The position numbers and the translations under genes were made by a program. From positions 1,013,654 to 1,077,653 of the forward strand of contig NZ_CP006745.1 in assembly GCF_000510265.1 (NCBI RefSeq): a stretch of DNA of 64,000 nt, read 5' to 3'. The stretch is from Candidatus Endolissoclinum faulkneri L5 (GTDB lineage Bacteria; Pseudomonadota; Alphaproteobacteria; Thalassobaculales; Thalassobaculaceae). A model generated the notes under the pieces. That model saw only the letters and a program-made list of their open reading frames with translations, ran no database searches and was not told where the DNA came from. This document shows positions 55,501 to 64,000 of the stretch, piece after piece (the first letter of the stretch is position 1; the number at the start of each line of letters is the position of its first letter).

Positions 55501-55534
55501 ATTGTTATAGCTGAATAAATATTGAGTAGTGATC

Positions 55535-56269
55535 ATGGTAAAAAACACAAAAAATAAGAAGATGTCTGCACAAAAATCATCCGATGAGGAGCGGACACCC
55601 GCGGATTATTTACAAGATAAAATCGTCGATAAATTAATTAACGAAGAATTTAACGTAAAAGAGGAAGATATAATTGAATCTGAAGAAGATATAATTGAAT
55701 CTAATGAACAGGAAGATACAGTTGCTTCTAATAACATAGAAGAAGATCCTCAAGCCATACGAATCGCCAATCTTGAGCAGCAGCTAGCGAAATTTAAAGA
55801 TCAAGCATTAAGAGCCTTGGCAGAAGCAGAAAACTTACGAAGACGTACTGAACGTGAAAAAGAGCAATGGCGTAGATTAGCATCTGCTGATCTTGCCAAA
55901 GATTTACTTAACGCAGTTGACAACTTGCGTCGAGCGATAGATGCTATGCCTACTGATCGCGAATTGCTTGAGGATTCAATAAAGAACGTCATCATTGGAG
56001 TAGAAATGACTGAAAAAGAAATACTGTCTGTTTTCGATAAGCATAATATAAAACAAATTAATCCGCTTGGCGAAAAGTTTGATTACAACATACATCAAGC
56101 AATGTTTGAAGTTGAAGACGTGAGCAAGCCGCTGGGCACTATAGTACAAGTACTAGCGCCTGGTTACGTTCTACACGATCGACTATTACGTGCTGCACTA
56201 GTAGGAGTCTCTAAAACAAGTGACCAAGGAAAACAGGCAAGTGAATCAGACACGGTAGCAAGCAAGTGA
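55535..56269 (+). CDS. grpE: Nucleotide exchange factor GrpE
   Basis: GrpE releases ADP from DnaK and completes the DnaK-DnaJ-GrpE cycle. It is 244 residues from the ATG at 55535 (a GTG at 55529 is possible). It has a charged, low-complexity N-terminal tail (to about 70), a long coiled coil (about 75-135, including LAEAENLRRRTEREKEQWRR) and the beta domain (GEKFDYNIHQAMFEV and VLAPGYVLHDRLLRAALVGVSK). The tail contains a tandem peptide EEDIIESEEDIIES caused by an 18-bp DNA duplication, so it is longer than typical. A duplicated element lies just upstream. Confidence 0.95.
   Translation: MVKNTKNKKMSAQKSSDEERTPADYLQDKIVDKLINEEFNVKEEDIIESEEDIIESNEQEDTVASNNIEEDPQAIRIANLEQQLAKFKDQALRALAEAENLRRRTEREKEQWRRLASADLAKDLLNAVDNLRRAIDAMPTDRELLEDSIKNVIIGVEMTEKEILSVFDKHNIKQINPLGEKFDYNIHQAMFEVEDVSKPLGTIVQVLAPGYVLHDRLLRAALVGVSKTSDQGKQASESDTVASK
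55664..55702 (+). repeat. In-frame 21-bp-period duplication inside grpE
   Basis: GAAGATATAATTGAATCT occurs at 55664-55681 and 55685-55702, in frame, adding seven residues to the disordered N-terminal tail. Confidence 0.9.
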
Positions 56270-57053
56270 CTACTTCCAATTTATTTTTAAATCACAATTC
56301 ATAGATCTCTAAGATTTTTTAGGCTGTATGATATTTGGATATTTGTCAAGTTACTTTAGAAGCATATTATAAGCGTAAGTATATATTTTCGTTGCTGCAA
56401 TTATAAAGTAATAAATTATAAAATTTATTATAACTGCAAAATATTTGTTAGATACCAGCACAATCAACCGTCGTATACTGATAATTTTATAACAACCAGT
56501 GCAATATCTCTTTTTGTGCAAAAAGGAATTTGTTGTCTGATTAAAACGATGATGGATAATTTATGCCGCTAAATAATGTTCTCTATGTTGAAATTTACGA
56601 TAATCGATTAATCAACTTTTAATCATATTTTTGTCAAACAAGCGATCAATCCTTACTTAAAATAGATATTCTTGATGTTTTGCTTAAAGTATTTAATACT
56701 AAATTTGTTTTTTAAACTATAGCTACATTTGGGTTATATAATTGGTTTTAATGGATTAAGATTAGTATCTACCTAATACATTTAGTTTACTAATATAGTA
56801 CTCATGACAAAAGTCGCTTTTATATAATCCTGTAATTATCATAATCCTAAATAAAGTAACGCATTTCAATTTGGCAACCTTACAAAGATCAATGTTTCAG
56901 AAAGATTAGTGGCAGAATCTTCGTTATTATCTTGCTTAAACTGAAATAATATATCAAATATACTACATATTTATTTATATGGAATATTATAGTATAACTC
57001 AAAAAACTCTATTGGTTATCTAAGATAGATAATAAATTTTTAATCGCAAAATT
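56270..57053. other. Non-coding spacer
   Basis: It is AT-rich with only small hairpins (a 7-bp stem CTTTTTG/CAAAAAG at about 56511-56526). rpmI-rplT, which often precede pheS, are not here. Confidence 0.55.
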
Positions 57054-58124
57054 ATGTTTAACATCAAAACTTTAGAGACTGAATTACTAAATAGGATCGC
57101 TTGCGCCGAAGACCTTGATTCATTAGAAAAAATTCGAATTTTTGCTCTAGGGAAAAGAGGGCGGATTACTGCAGAAATGAAAAATTTAGCTGCTATGAAT
57201 CCGCAAGCGCGCAAAAAAACTGGCAAAGCACTAAACCAACTTAAATGCTTAGTAAAAAACACATTGCTTGCCCGTAAGACTGCACTATCTTCAGTAATTA
57301 TGGATGATTGCATTCTCGCTAATAGAGTAGATATTTCATTGCCGGTTCCTCCGGAAATGAAAGGCCGAATCCATCCCATTACCCAAACTACTGACGAAAT
57401 AATAACTATTTTCGCAGCGATGGGATTCGTAGTCGTAGAGGGCCCAGATATAGAAAGCGATTACTATAATTTTGAAGCACTGAACTTTACACCTAATCAT
57501 CCAGCTCGTCAAGATCAAGATACTTTGTACTTAAAGCCTGATAAAAATGGTGAACGCAAAGTTTTACGTACGCACACCAGTGCAGTACAAATTCGCACCA
57601 TGGAGAAACAATCTCCTCCGATTCGCATAATTGTACCTGGACGCACTTTTCGTTCTGACCACGACGCTACCCATTCGCCGATGTTTCATCAAGTAGAAGG
57701 TCTGGTTATCGACAAAGTAAGCCATATGGGGCACTTGAAGGGCTGCTTGATTGATTTTTGTCAAGCATTCTTTGGTATTAAAGATTTACCAATACGGTTT
57801 CGTCCTAGTTACTTCCCTTTTACTGAGCCATCAGCTGAATTAGATATTGGCTGTTTACGAATCGGTCATGAACTAAAGATTGGTCATTACGGTGATTGGT
57901 TAGAAATTCTTGGTTCCGGTATGGTGCATCCAAATGTTCTTCGCAATTCTGGGCTTAATCCAAGCAAGTACCAAGGATTCGCGTTTGGCATTGGTTTAGA
58001 ACGGATTAGCATGTTAAAATATGGTATTCCTGACTTGCGTCCTTTTTATGAGAATAACTTACGCTGGATGCATCATTATGGCTTCCTCTCATTTGCTCAA
58101 CCAACTATTGCCGGAGGAGTTTAA
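57054..58124 (+). CDS. pheS: Phenylalanyl-tRNA synthetase alpha subunit
   Basis: PheS is the catalytic subunit of the heterotetrameric enzyme that charges tRNA-Phe. It is 356 residues, with an N-terminal coiled coil (about 1-90) that binds tRNA, then the class II core: GRTFRSDHDATHSPMFHQ with motif 2, RFRPSYFPFTEPSAELDI, and motif 3 in FGIGLERISMLKYGI. It ends YGFLSFAQPTIAGGV, an alphaproteobacterial-looking tail. The start has no clear Shine-Dalgarno sequence. pheT begins 3 bp after its stop, and the pheT ribosome binding site (GGAGGAG) overlaps the end of pheS, so the two are translationally coupled. Confidence 0.97.
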   Translation: MFNIKTLETELLNRIACAEDLDSLEKIRIFALGKRGRITAEMKNLAAMNPQARKKTGKALNQLKCLVKNTLLARKTALSSVIMDDCILANRVDISLPVPPEMKGRIHPITQTTDEIITIFAAMGFVVVEGPDIESDYYNFEALNFTPNHPARQDQDTLYLKPDKNGERKVLRTHTSAVQIRTMEKQSPPIRIIVPGRTFRSDHDATHSPMFHQVEGLVIDKVSHMGHLKGCLIDFCQAFFGIKDLPIRFRPSYFPFTEPSAELDIGCLRIGHELKIGHYGDWLEILGSGMVHPNVLRNSGLNPSKYQGFAFGIGLERISMLKYGIPDLRPFYENNLRWMHHYGFLSFAQPTIAGGV

Positions 58125-58127
58125 GCC

Positions 58128-60527
58128 ATGAAATTTACTCTATCTTGGCTTAATGATCATTTAGAGAGTAATTCATCTCTCAAAGCAATCACTGATAAGC
58201 TTACCATGCTAGGTTTTGAGGTTGAAAAAGTGCAAGCTCCATCAAAAGTTTTTTCTAACTTTTTTGTAGTTCAAATTGTGGAAGCAATGCCGCATCCAAC
58301 TGTTGATCAGCTAAGTATATGTAAAGTTGATATTGGCGAAAACATTATACAAGTAATGTCTCATGCTACAAATACACACAGCGGAATGAAGAGTATTTTT
58401 GCTCCACCAGGAAGTTATGCACCAGAATATGAACTTATATTAGAACAATATAAGAATTACGATGCAAATAATAGTGGCATTTTGATGTCTGAAGGACAAT
58501 TAGGAATCGGCAATAATCATAACAATATCATTGATCTGCCAAAGGATGCACCAATAGGCATAGATTATGCTACCTATGCTGGCTTAGACGACCCAATTAT
58601 TGAAATTAGCGTCACTCCAAATCGAGGAGATTGTCTTAGTGTGCGTGGCATCGCTCGCGATTTAGCTGCTTCTGGAATTGGTACTTTGAAGTCTATCGAT
58701 ACTTCACCAGTGAATGGAACTTTTGTGAGCCCATTGCGCTTTGAGATCGATTTACCAGCTAAGCAGGCATACGTTTGCCCAACAGTTATCAGCCGTTGTT
58801 TTCGTAATGTTAAAAATGGCCCTGCTCCATTTTGGATGCAAAAGCGCTTGCGCGCAGTCGGTGTATCTCCCGTTTCTGCTTTAATCGATATCACAAACTA
58901 CCTTATGCTTGATCTTGGGCAGCCTCTACATATTTATGATGCTGCTAAGTTACATGGCAATCCAAGTATTCGTTTAGCAAAAAACGGAGAAAGATATCTG
59001 GGTATAAATGGAACAGAATATACATTAGAGACTGATATGTTAGTAATCAGTGATGCTAAAGGAATCGAAAGTATAGCTGGAATAATGGGCGGCAAGCGAA
59101 CTAGTGTTAACGAGGATACAACTTGCATGTTCTTAGAAGCTGCAATCTTTGATCAAATTTCTATTGCTAACACCGGACGTAGACTTGGCATCTTATCAGG
59201 TTCCCGCTATCGGTTTGAGCGTGGACTTGACTATACTAGTCCACGGTGGGGAGTAGAAATTGTTGCTCGTATGATACTAAAAATTTGTGGCGGCGAGGCT
59301 AGCGAAACAGTTGTAAATGTCAAAGAAAAATTATGCCAACGCAAGCTAACCATGAAATATTCTCGAATTGCAGCTATTTCTGGCGTCGATCTACCTAGTG
59401 ATAAAACAGAGAGCATTCTGTCAGCTCTAGGCTTCAAAGTCAATAGCTCAAGCGATAGCATAAGTGTTATTCCTCCACCTTGGAGAAACGACGTGATAGG
59501 AGAAGCTGAATTAGTAGAAGATATCGTTAGGGTTTTTGGTTATGATAAAATACCCTCGGCTTCTATGGAACATACCAGCTTAATTAGCCAGCCAACTTTA
59601 ACCGTTGAGCAAAATTTTCGCCGTATCATTAAGCGATATTTAACAAGTCGGGGCATGATGGAGGCAGTTACTTTCTCTTTTTTGCCTTTGAGACATGCAG
59701 AACTTTTTGGTGGGGGAACACAAGCTTTACAGATAGTTAATCCAATTAGCATTGATCTAGCAGCAATGCGACCATCAATTTTACCAAACTTAATTACCGC
59801 CGCTACACGCAACATTAATGTGGGTTATCCTGATATCGCAATGTTTGAAGTTGGCCCACAATATACCGGTGATCAGCCGGAAGACCAATCCCAAGTAGCT
59901 GTTGGTTTACGGGTCGGTCGTACAGGCAGACGTGATTGGCGCAATTTTGATCGGGCAGTAGATCTTTTTGACGTCAAAGCTGATGTAATTGCTTTATTAG
60001 AGATGATTGAAGTATCGGTGATTAAATTACATTTATCACAAAAAACGCCAAACTGGTATCATCCAGCTCGTTCAGGATGTTTTTGTCTCGGATCCAAAAT
60101 TATAGCCTATTTTGGCGACCTACATCCGTATATTCTCAAGTATTTTGATCTTAATGCTCCAGCAGTAGCTTTTGAAGTATTGTTAGATAATCTTCCCATA
60201 CCAGAGCAAAAAAAACCGCAACGTCCGTTATTAGAAGATAATATATTTCAGTCAATAGTTCGTGATTTCGCTTTTATAGTGGCAGACGATTTACCAGCAG
60301 ACAGGGTAACCCAAGCAGTGGTAAATGCCGACAAGACTATAATCAATAGCGTTCACGTATTTGACCAATATAGGGGACCTAGTATTCCTAAAGGAACAAA
60401 ATCTATCGCAGTGGAGGTAACTATGCAGTCGCTTTATGGAACTATGAACAATGACCAGATTAAAACAACTTCCGCTAAGATCATCGCTAATGTGAAAAAA
60501 AATACCAAAGGCATACTAAGAAATTAG
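58128..60527 (+). CDS. pheT: Phenylalanyl-tRNA synthetase beta subunit
   Basis: PheT forms the (alpha-beta)2 synthetase with PheS, binds tRNA and edits Tyr-tRNA-Phe. It is 799 residues. Domains in order: the short N-terminal region, the EMAP-like tRNA-binding domain (about 40-150), B3/B4 editing domain (VTPNRGDCLSVRGIARDL onward), B5 domain, the catalytic-like core, and a C-terminal FDX-ACB anticodon-binding domain (VFDQYRGPSIPKGTKSIAVE). The EMAP-like domain is unusually divergent: where E. coli has VCGAPN and a KxxKLRG stretch, this protein has MSHATN and EQYKNYD. The frame is intact. Confidence 0.96.
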   Translation: MKFTLSWLNDHLESNSSLKAITDKLTMLGFEVEKVQAPSKVFSNFFVVQIVEAMPHPTVDQLSICKVDIGENIIQVMSHATNTHSGMKSIFAPPGSYAPEYELILEQYKNYDANNSGILMSEGQLGIGNNHNNIIDLPKDAPIGIDYATYAGLDDPIIEISVTPNRGDCLSVRGIARDLAASGIGTLKSIDTSPVNGTFVSPLRFEIDLPAKQAYVCPTVISRCFRNVKNGPAPFWMQKRLRAVGVSPVSALIDITNYLMLDLGQPLHIYDAAKLHGNPSIRLAKNGERYLGINGTEYTLETDMLVISDAKGIESIAGIMGGKRTSVNEDTTCMFLEAAIFDQISIANTGRRLGILSGSRYRFERGLDYTSPRWGVEIVARMILKICGGEASETVVNVKEKLCQRKLTMKYSRIAAISGVDLPSDKTESILSALGFKVNSSSDSISVIPPPWRNDVIGEAELVEDIVRVFGYDKIPSASMEHTSLISQPTLTVEQNFRRIIKRYLTSRGMMEAVTFSFLPLRHAELFGGGTQALQIVNPISIDLAAMRPSILPNLITAATRNINVGYPDIAMFEVGPQYTGDQPEDQSQVAVGLRVGRTGRRDWRNFDRAVDLFDVKADVIALLEMIEVSVIKLHLSQKTPNWYHPARSGCFCLGSKIIAYFGDLHPYILKYFDLNAPAVAFEVLLDNLPIPEQKKPQRPLLEDNIFQSIVRDFAFIVADDLPADRVTQAVVNADKTIINSVHVFDQYRGPSIPKGTKSIAVEVTMQSLYGTMNNDQIKTTSAKIIANVKKNTKGILRN

Positions 60528-62208
60528 TACTTTAGATACTAATAAAATACTAGAAAATCGTCATTATTGTATCAAAACGTATCTAAAAATTCTATTAAAA
60601 TGTATGGATTATATCACGTAGCCAGTAAAAATACTTTACTAAGAGTAAGCTTTATTTTTATTAAAAAATAAAATAAATCAATAAATTTATCCCTCAGTCA
60701 AGGAATACGTTTGACAAAATCATCATCTTTCGCGTAAACAAGAAACTTACTATGTAATCGTAAGTAAAAACATTACGAGAAACATATTACGATACATTAA
60801 AGCAAAGGTTAATACGTAATTTTAGATTAATATTAAGCAAAAAGAGTTAGTAAGTGACTACTAATAATAATATAAACCATCATGCTCAACGCATTTTCAT
60901 ATTATTTCTCTAGAAATTTTATTTTTTAGATCCTCCGATTAAACCATTCTAGTCAAAAAGATTGATGCTATCGTTTGTTTTTGCAAAAAGTGCTATATAA
61001 AAAATAATAGATAAAACTTAACCTTAAACGCAGTCAAACTTTATCATTCAACTAAAATACTTTTAACACATACATGGGTGCGAATATTTATTCATGATCA
61101 GAAGAATCTTCATACATAACTATTTAGTTAATCACATAAGCAAAAAACTTATTCTAAACTACTAAATTAACATCGAATTTTACTATATGCGATTTTCGAT
61201 ACAGTGATCATAGATTTATAACAGCAAATCATAGCCCAGCTGAGCAATTATTAAATATAACGCTTGACTTATTTTAAGGTAATAAGATAGACTATATAAT
61301 AATCAATTTTACTTAATATGTTTTATTCATTTCTTTTAAAAACTATTAAATATATATGATAATAATATGATTATAGGTTATAAGGAAATGATATTTAAGA
61401 ATTGCTGTTGCTAGTATCAAAAGCAACGTTTAAATACAATTAAAATAACTAAGTAGATATATAAAAGAAGTGTAATTTGCTCATCGAGCACATACTATTT
61501 GCGTATTTTGATAATCAAATTATATGTTTTCTACTTTATATTACTCTTAGTAGATATAAAGGCAGCATAATATAATTAAAATTCTAAGAAATATTAATTG
61601 CAAAAATATTAATCTAAATAAGATTCAATCGTTACTAAAATAGCTTGCATTTAGATGTAAATGACTAAAGTATTGCATTATGTTGGAATCTTTCTAGAAA
61701 GACCCCAATGTTGACTAATTGAATTATCCAGTCTATACTAGTAGACACGGGTTAATTTACTAAAATGCTAGTATCTTGTAGTAATTTTTATGATATGTCT
61801 GTTTAACATTTATTATTTCTGATCTAGGCATTTAGTAAAAATTCGCAACTAATTGGTATTGGTATTGGTATTGGTATTGCATCTTTGGTAGGATGATCAA
61901 TCGTTGATAACTTTTAAAGTTATTATTTATAATCATAATAAATGATGATGGGTTCAACAATTTAAGGAAAATAAATTGATAAAGTAATGAATAAAAATAT
62001 TTTAAATCTTTCGCTTTATTATTTATAAAAATAACTTAATTTATAATGGCGTGGATTTTTGAAACATTCTAAAAGCGCTAAATTATAATATTGTCTTAAC
62101 AAGCTTAACAAGAATAATTTACCACTATACGATTATTACTATACTATTATTGTTTTTTTATTTCATTCTCTAATCTTACTGTTTAAGACAGCTGACAACT
62201 TTTATTAG
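60528..62208. other. 1.7-kb non-coding spacer
   Basis: I see no gene. A 9-bp inverted repeat flanks about 40 bases just after pheT (near 60533-60588). A hexanucleotide repeat lies at 61853-61879. The rest is AT-rich. Confidence 0.55.
61853..61879. repeat. Hexanucleotide microsatellite, 4.5 copies
   Basis: TTGGTA is repeated four times and followed by TTG. It is the only simple-sequence repeat of this type that I noticed and it is not in a coding region. Confidence 0.9.
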
Positions 62209-63132
62209 ATGAGTTGCTACTTAGGATCCAAGCTAGCTCGTAGCTGTACAGTAGTAATTGTCTCTTACCACACAGGTGAAATACTTTTACACAGTGTGCA
62301 GTCAGCTATTCAGCAAAATGGGGTATCTTCTGTTGTCCTAGTAGATAACGGAAACTCTTCAGATACACAATGCGCTATAGATCTACTCGCTGCACAGAAT
62401 CAAACTCTAATGGTCATTCGTGGGCAAGGTAATGTTGGCTTTGCACGTGGGTGCAATATGGGCGTTGTTCATGCTAATACCGCCTATGTACTTTTGCTAA
62501 ATCCTGACTGCATCCTGCATCCTAATGTAGTCGTGCGTGTCTTCTCGGTATTTGAGGAAAATTCTTCTGCGGCAATGGCAACAGTATTAGTTAAAAACCC
62601 CGATGGTAGTGAACAAGATGAATGTCATCGTAATTTAATGACGCCATGGTCATGCTTGGTAGATTTATTTAAATTACAATGGTTAACTTTTAATTATATA
62701 AATTTAAAACAATTTAATATAAAAAAAACTCAAAGATTTAGCAGAGTTAGTACTGTTCAGTGTATTTCTGGAGCTTTCATGATGATACCGACCAATACTT
62801 ATAATAAGTTAGGTGGCATGGACGAAGACTATTTCCTGCACGTGGAGGACATAGACCTATGTATGCGAATAGCTAAATCCGGCAGGGATATTCTTTACGT
62901 TCCCGACACTTTTGTTACTCACATAAAAAGTACTAGTCGAGTTTCACCGTTTATCATAGAATGGTATAAATCAATAAGTGCTATAAAATATTTTCGTAAG
63001 CACTTCCGTACTAAACATGCTTATCCCATCTTGCTAATTATTAATGTAACAATATTTATTCGCTTAGCTGCACGAATATTTCCAATCATTTTATACTGGA
63101 TTAATAAAAGATTACTTAGTGGTATTCGTTAG
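62209..63132 (+). CDS. Family 2 glycosyltransferase (rhamnosyltransferase-like)
   Basis: This 307-residue GT-A-fold glycosyltransferase probably adds a sugar to a cell-surface polysaccharide or lipid. After a short N-terminal stretch the fold starts at CTVVIVSYHTGEILLHSV. LVDNGNSSDT follows, then the nucleotide-binding GNVGFARGCNMGV, the acidic motif LLLNPDC (NPD at 98-100, in the place of DxD), and the ED segment at 213-214 (HVEDIDLCMRI). The last 30 residues are hydrophobic and could be membrane-associated. Donor and acceptor are unknown. No clear ribosome binding site precedes the ATG. No other envelope-sugar gene is nearby, so context does not help. Confidence 0.88.
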   Translation: MSCYLGSKLARSCTVVIVSYHTGEILLHSVQSAIQQNGVSSVVLVDNGNSSDTQCAIDLLAAQNQTLMVIRGQGNVGFARGCNMGVVHANTAYVLLLNPDCILHPNVVVRVFSVFEENSSAAMATVLVKNPDGSEQDECHRNLMTPWSCLVDLFKLQWLTFNYINLKQFNIKKTQRFSRVSTVQCISGAFMMIPTNTYNKLGGMDEDYFLHVEDIDLCMRIAKSGRDILYVPDTFVTHIKSTSRVSPFIIEWYKSISAIKYFRKHFRTKHAYPILLIINVTIFIRLAARIFPIILYWINKRLLSGIR

Positions 63133-64000
63133 ATATATTTTACTGTAAATTTTTTGCTAATTTTAAATAATTTATAAAGTTTGCTAAAGAAAAAGCAAAA
63201 CATTTTATGTAATTTACAATGTTATAGGTAATCGCTCAATTTATTGTTAGTTTAGTAAGCAAATAAATTAGTATTATTTTACTATTTATCAATAAAACAA
63301 TTGTAATAGATTATTCAGAGATATTAAGCAGTAGTACTGCCATCACTAAATATAGTATTTATTTAGTGAATTAAAAAAATCAAGCAATCAAAGTATTGCC
63401 ACGGATAGTTTCTAGTTTATTATCCAACCACCCTCAGGGAGCCTTTTGTATAATTGGAAAACAATAGCTATACAAGATACACTAAAAATAAATTTTAGTT
63501 CTTAACTCAGTAGCAGTAAGGGGATTATTGATTATTTAAGTTTAAGAGGCTTAATTGTGTTTAGCGCCAGCATGCGACGAGTAATGCTGGTAAATATTTA
63601 TGAAGATAATTATAATGGAAAAATTAATTCAATGCTAATTGACTTAATTTTATGTTTTTCGCAAGAAAAAAAATAAACTTAGTGATCAAACTATTTATCA
63701 AATAGCTTACTAAAGACTATAATTTCAACCAAAAAAAAAATAATTATATCTTACTGTCTTTAATAGTATATAAAAAAACTATCTCATTACTCTAGCTAAA
63801 ATTATTTGTAAGTAATTTTGCTTTAAATGTATGCTTAATTAACTCTTAATATTTTTGAAAAATTTGTTACCAATTTATTAAATTAAAAATACTCTATTTA
63901 TCTTTATAATATAAAAAGCTTTTAAATGTTATTATTGTGCTCTTACAATAGCAAGATATAGGTGTATTAAACAGTCTTATGCTATTATATTAGATTTTAT
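63133..64000. other. Non-coding spacer to the window end
   Basis: There is no credible reading frame. Two adjacent hairpins lie at 63329-63341 (GCAGT/ACTGC) and 63343-63369 (10-bp perfect arms TCACTAAATA/TATTTAGTGA). Otherwise it is AT-rich sequence. Confidence 0.55.

Larger units (their letters stand above)
54300..55534. other. Spacer where rph and hrcA would be expected
   Basis: There is no reading frame of note and no readable RNase PH or HrcA motif. It contains tandem repeats at 54443-54494 and 55464-55500. The loss of hrcA would remove HrcA/CIRCE repression of heat-shock genes if it is not elsewhere. Confidence 0.5.

Noticed and set aside
1-64000. CRISPR array, insertion sequence, phage or secondary-metabolite cluster
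   Set aside because: No regularly spaced repeats with unique spacers, no transposase, integrase or phage proteins, and no polyketide or peptide synthetase domains were seen.

Overview
This window looks like a piece of a degenerating alphaproteobacterial chromosome. Every recognisable protein is an ordinary bacterial housekeeping protein of alphaproteobacterial type: DnaK/DnaJ/GrpE, a B12-dependent NrdJ, a PurS/PurQ-type purine pathway, the xseB-ispA-dxs cluster, HemF and an LppC-type lipoprotein. The 23 genes I accept cover only about 26 kb of the 64 kb (about 40%). The spacers are very AT-rich: one spacer line I counted is about 22% GC, against about 42% for a coding line in pheT. This is the pattern of a host-restricted symbiont that has lost many genes but not yet deleted the dead DNA. 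'Candidatus Endolissoclinum faulkneri' (Rhodospirillales) is one published genome of this style. That comparison is from memory and is not tested here.

Layout. 0.8-1.3 kb: a small zincin-like protein whose first zinc-ligand histidine is tyrosine. 2.3-4.8 kb (minus): thrS-infC, with infC apparently starting at AUA. 8.2-12.4 kb: dnaJ (plus) and dnaK (minus), pointing at each other. 12.4-17.1 kb: the largest empty spacer, with one cryptic reading frame followed by a good terminator. 17.1-20.2 kb (minus): the compact xseB-ispA-dxs operon. 21.2-22.2 kb (minus): a metallo-hydrolase. 25.2-27.4 kb: engB and an N-carbamoylputrescine amidase. 31.6-32.5 kb: a persulfide-dioxygenase-like metallo-hydrolase. 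34.5-40.1 kb: purC, purS and purQ in canonical order but 1.4-2.4 kb apart. 42.6-43.5 kb (minus): hemF. 45.9-49.6 kb (minus): nrdJ. 51.6-56.3 kb: LppC-type lipoprotein (plus), rdgB (minus), grpE (plus), the skeleton of a conserved cluster from which hemW, rph and hrcA are missing. 57.1-60.5 kb: pheS-pheT. 62.2-63.1 kb: a family 2 glycosyltransferase.

The genes serve translation (thrS, infC, pheST, engB), protein folding (dnaK, dnaJ, grpE), isoprenoid precursors (ispA, dxs), purine and deoxyribonucleotide synthesis (purC, purS, purQ, nrdJ), haem (hemF), nucleotide-pool cleaning and DNA repair (rdgB, xseB), polyamine synthesis and the cell envelope. I saw no tRNA, rRNA, CRISPR array, insertion sequence, phage gene or secondary-metabolite gene.

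The unusual signal lies mostly between the genes. The spacers hold many long, perfect, mutually unrelated inverted repeats (arms up to 25 bp) and many short recent tandem duplications (16-30 bp units). A few terminator-like structures do not belong to any visible gene. I found no complete new multi-gene system.
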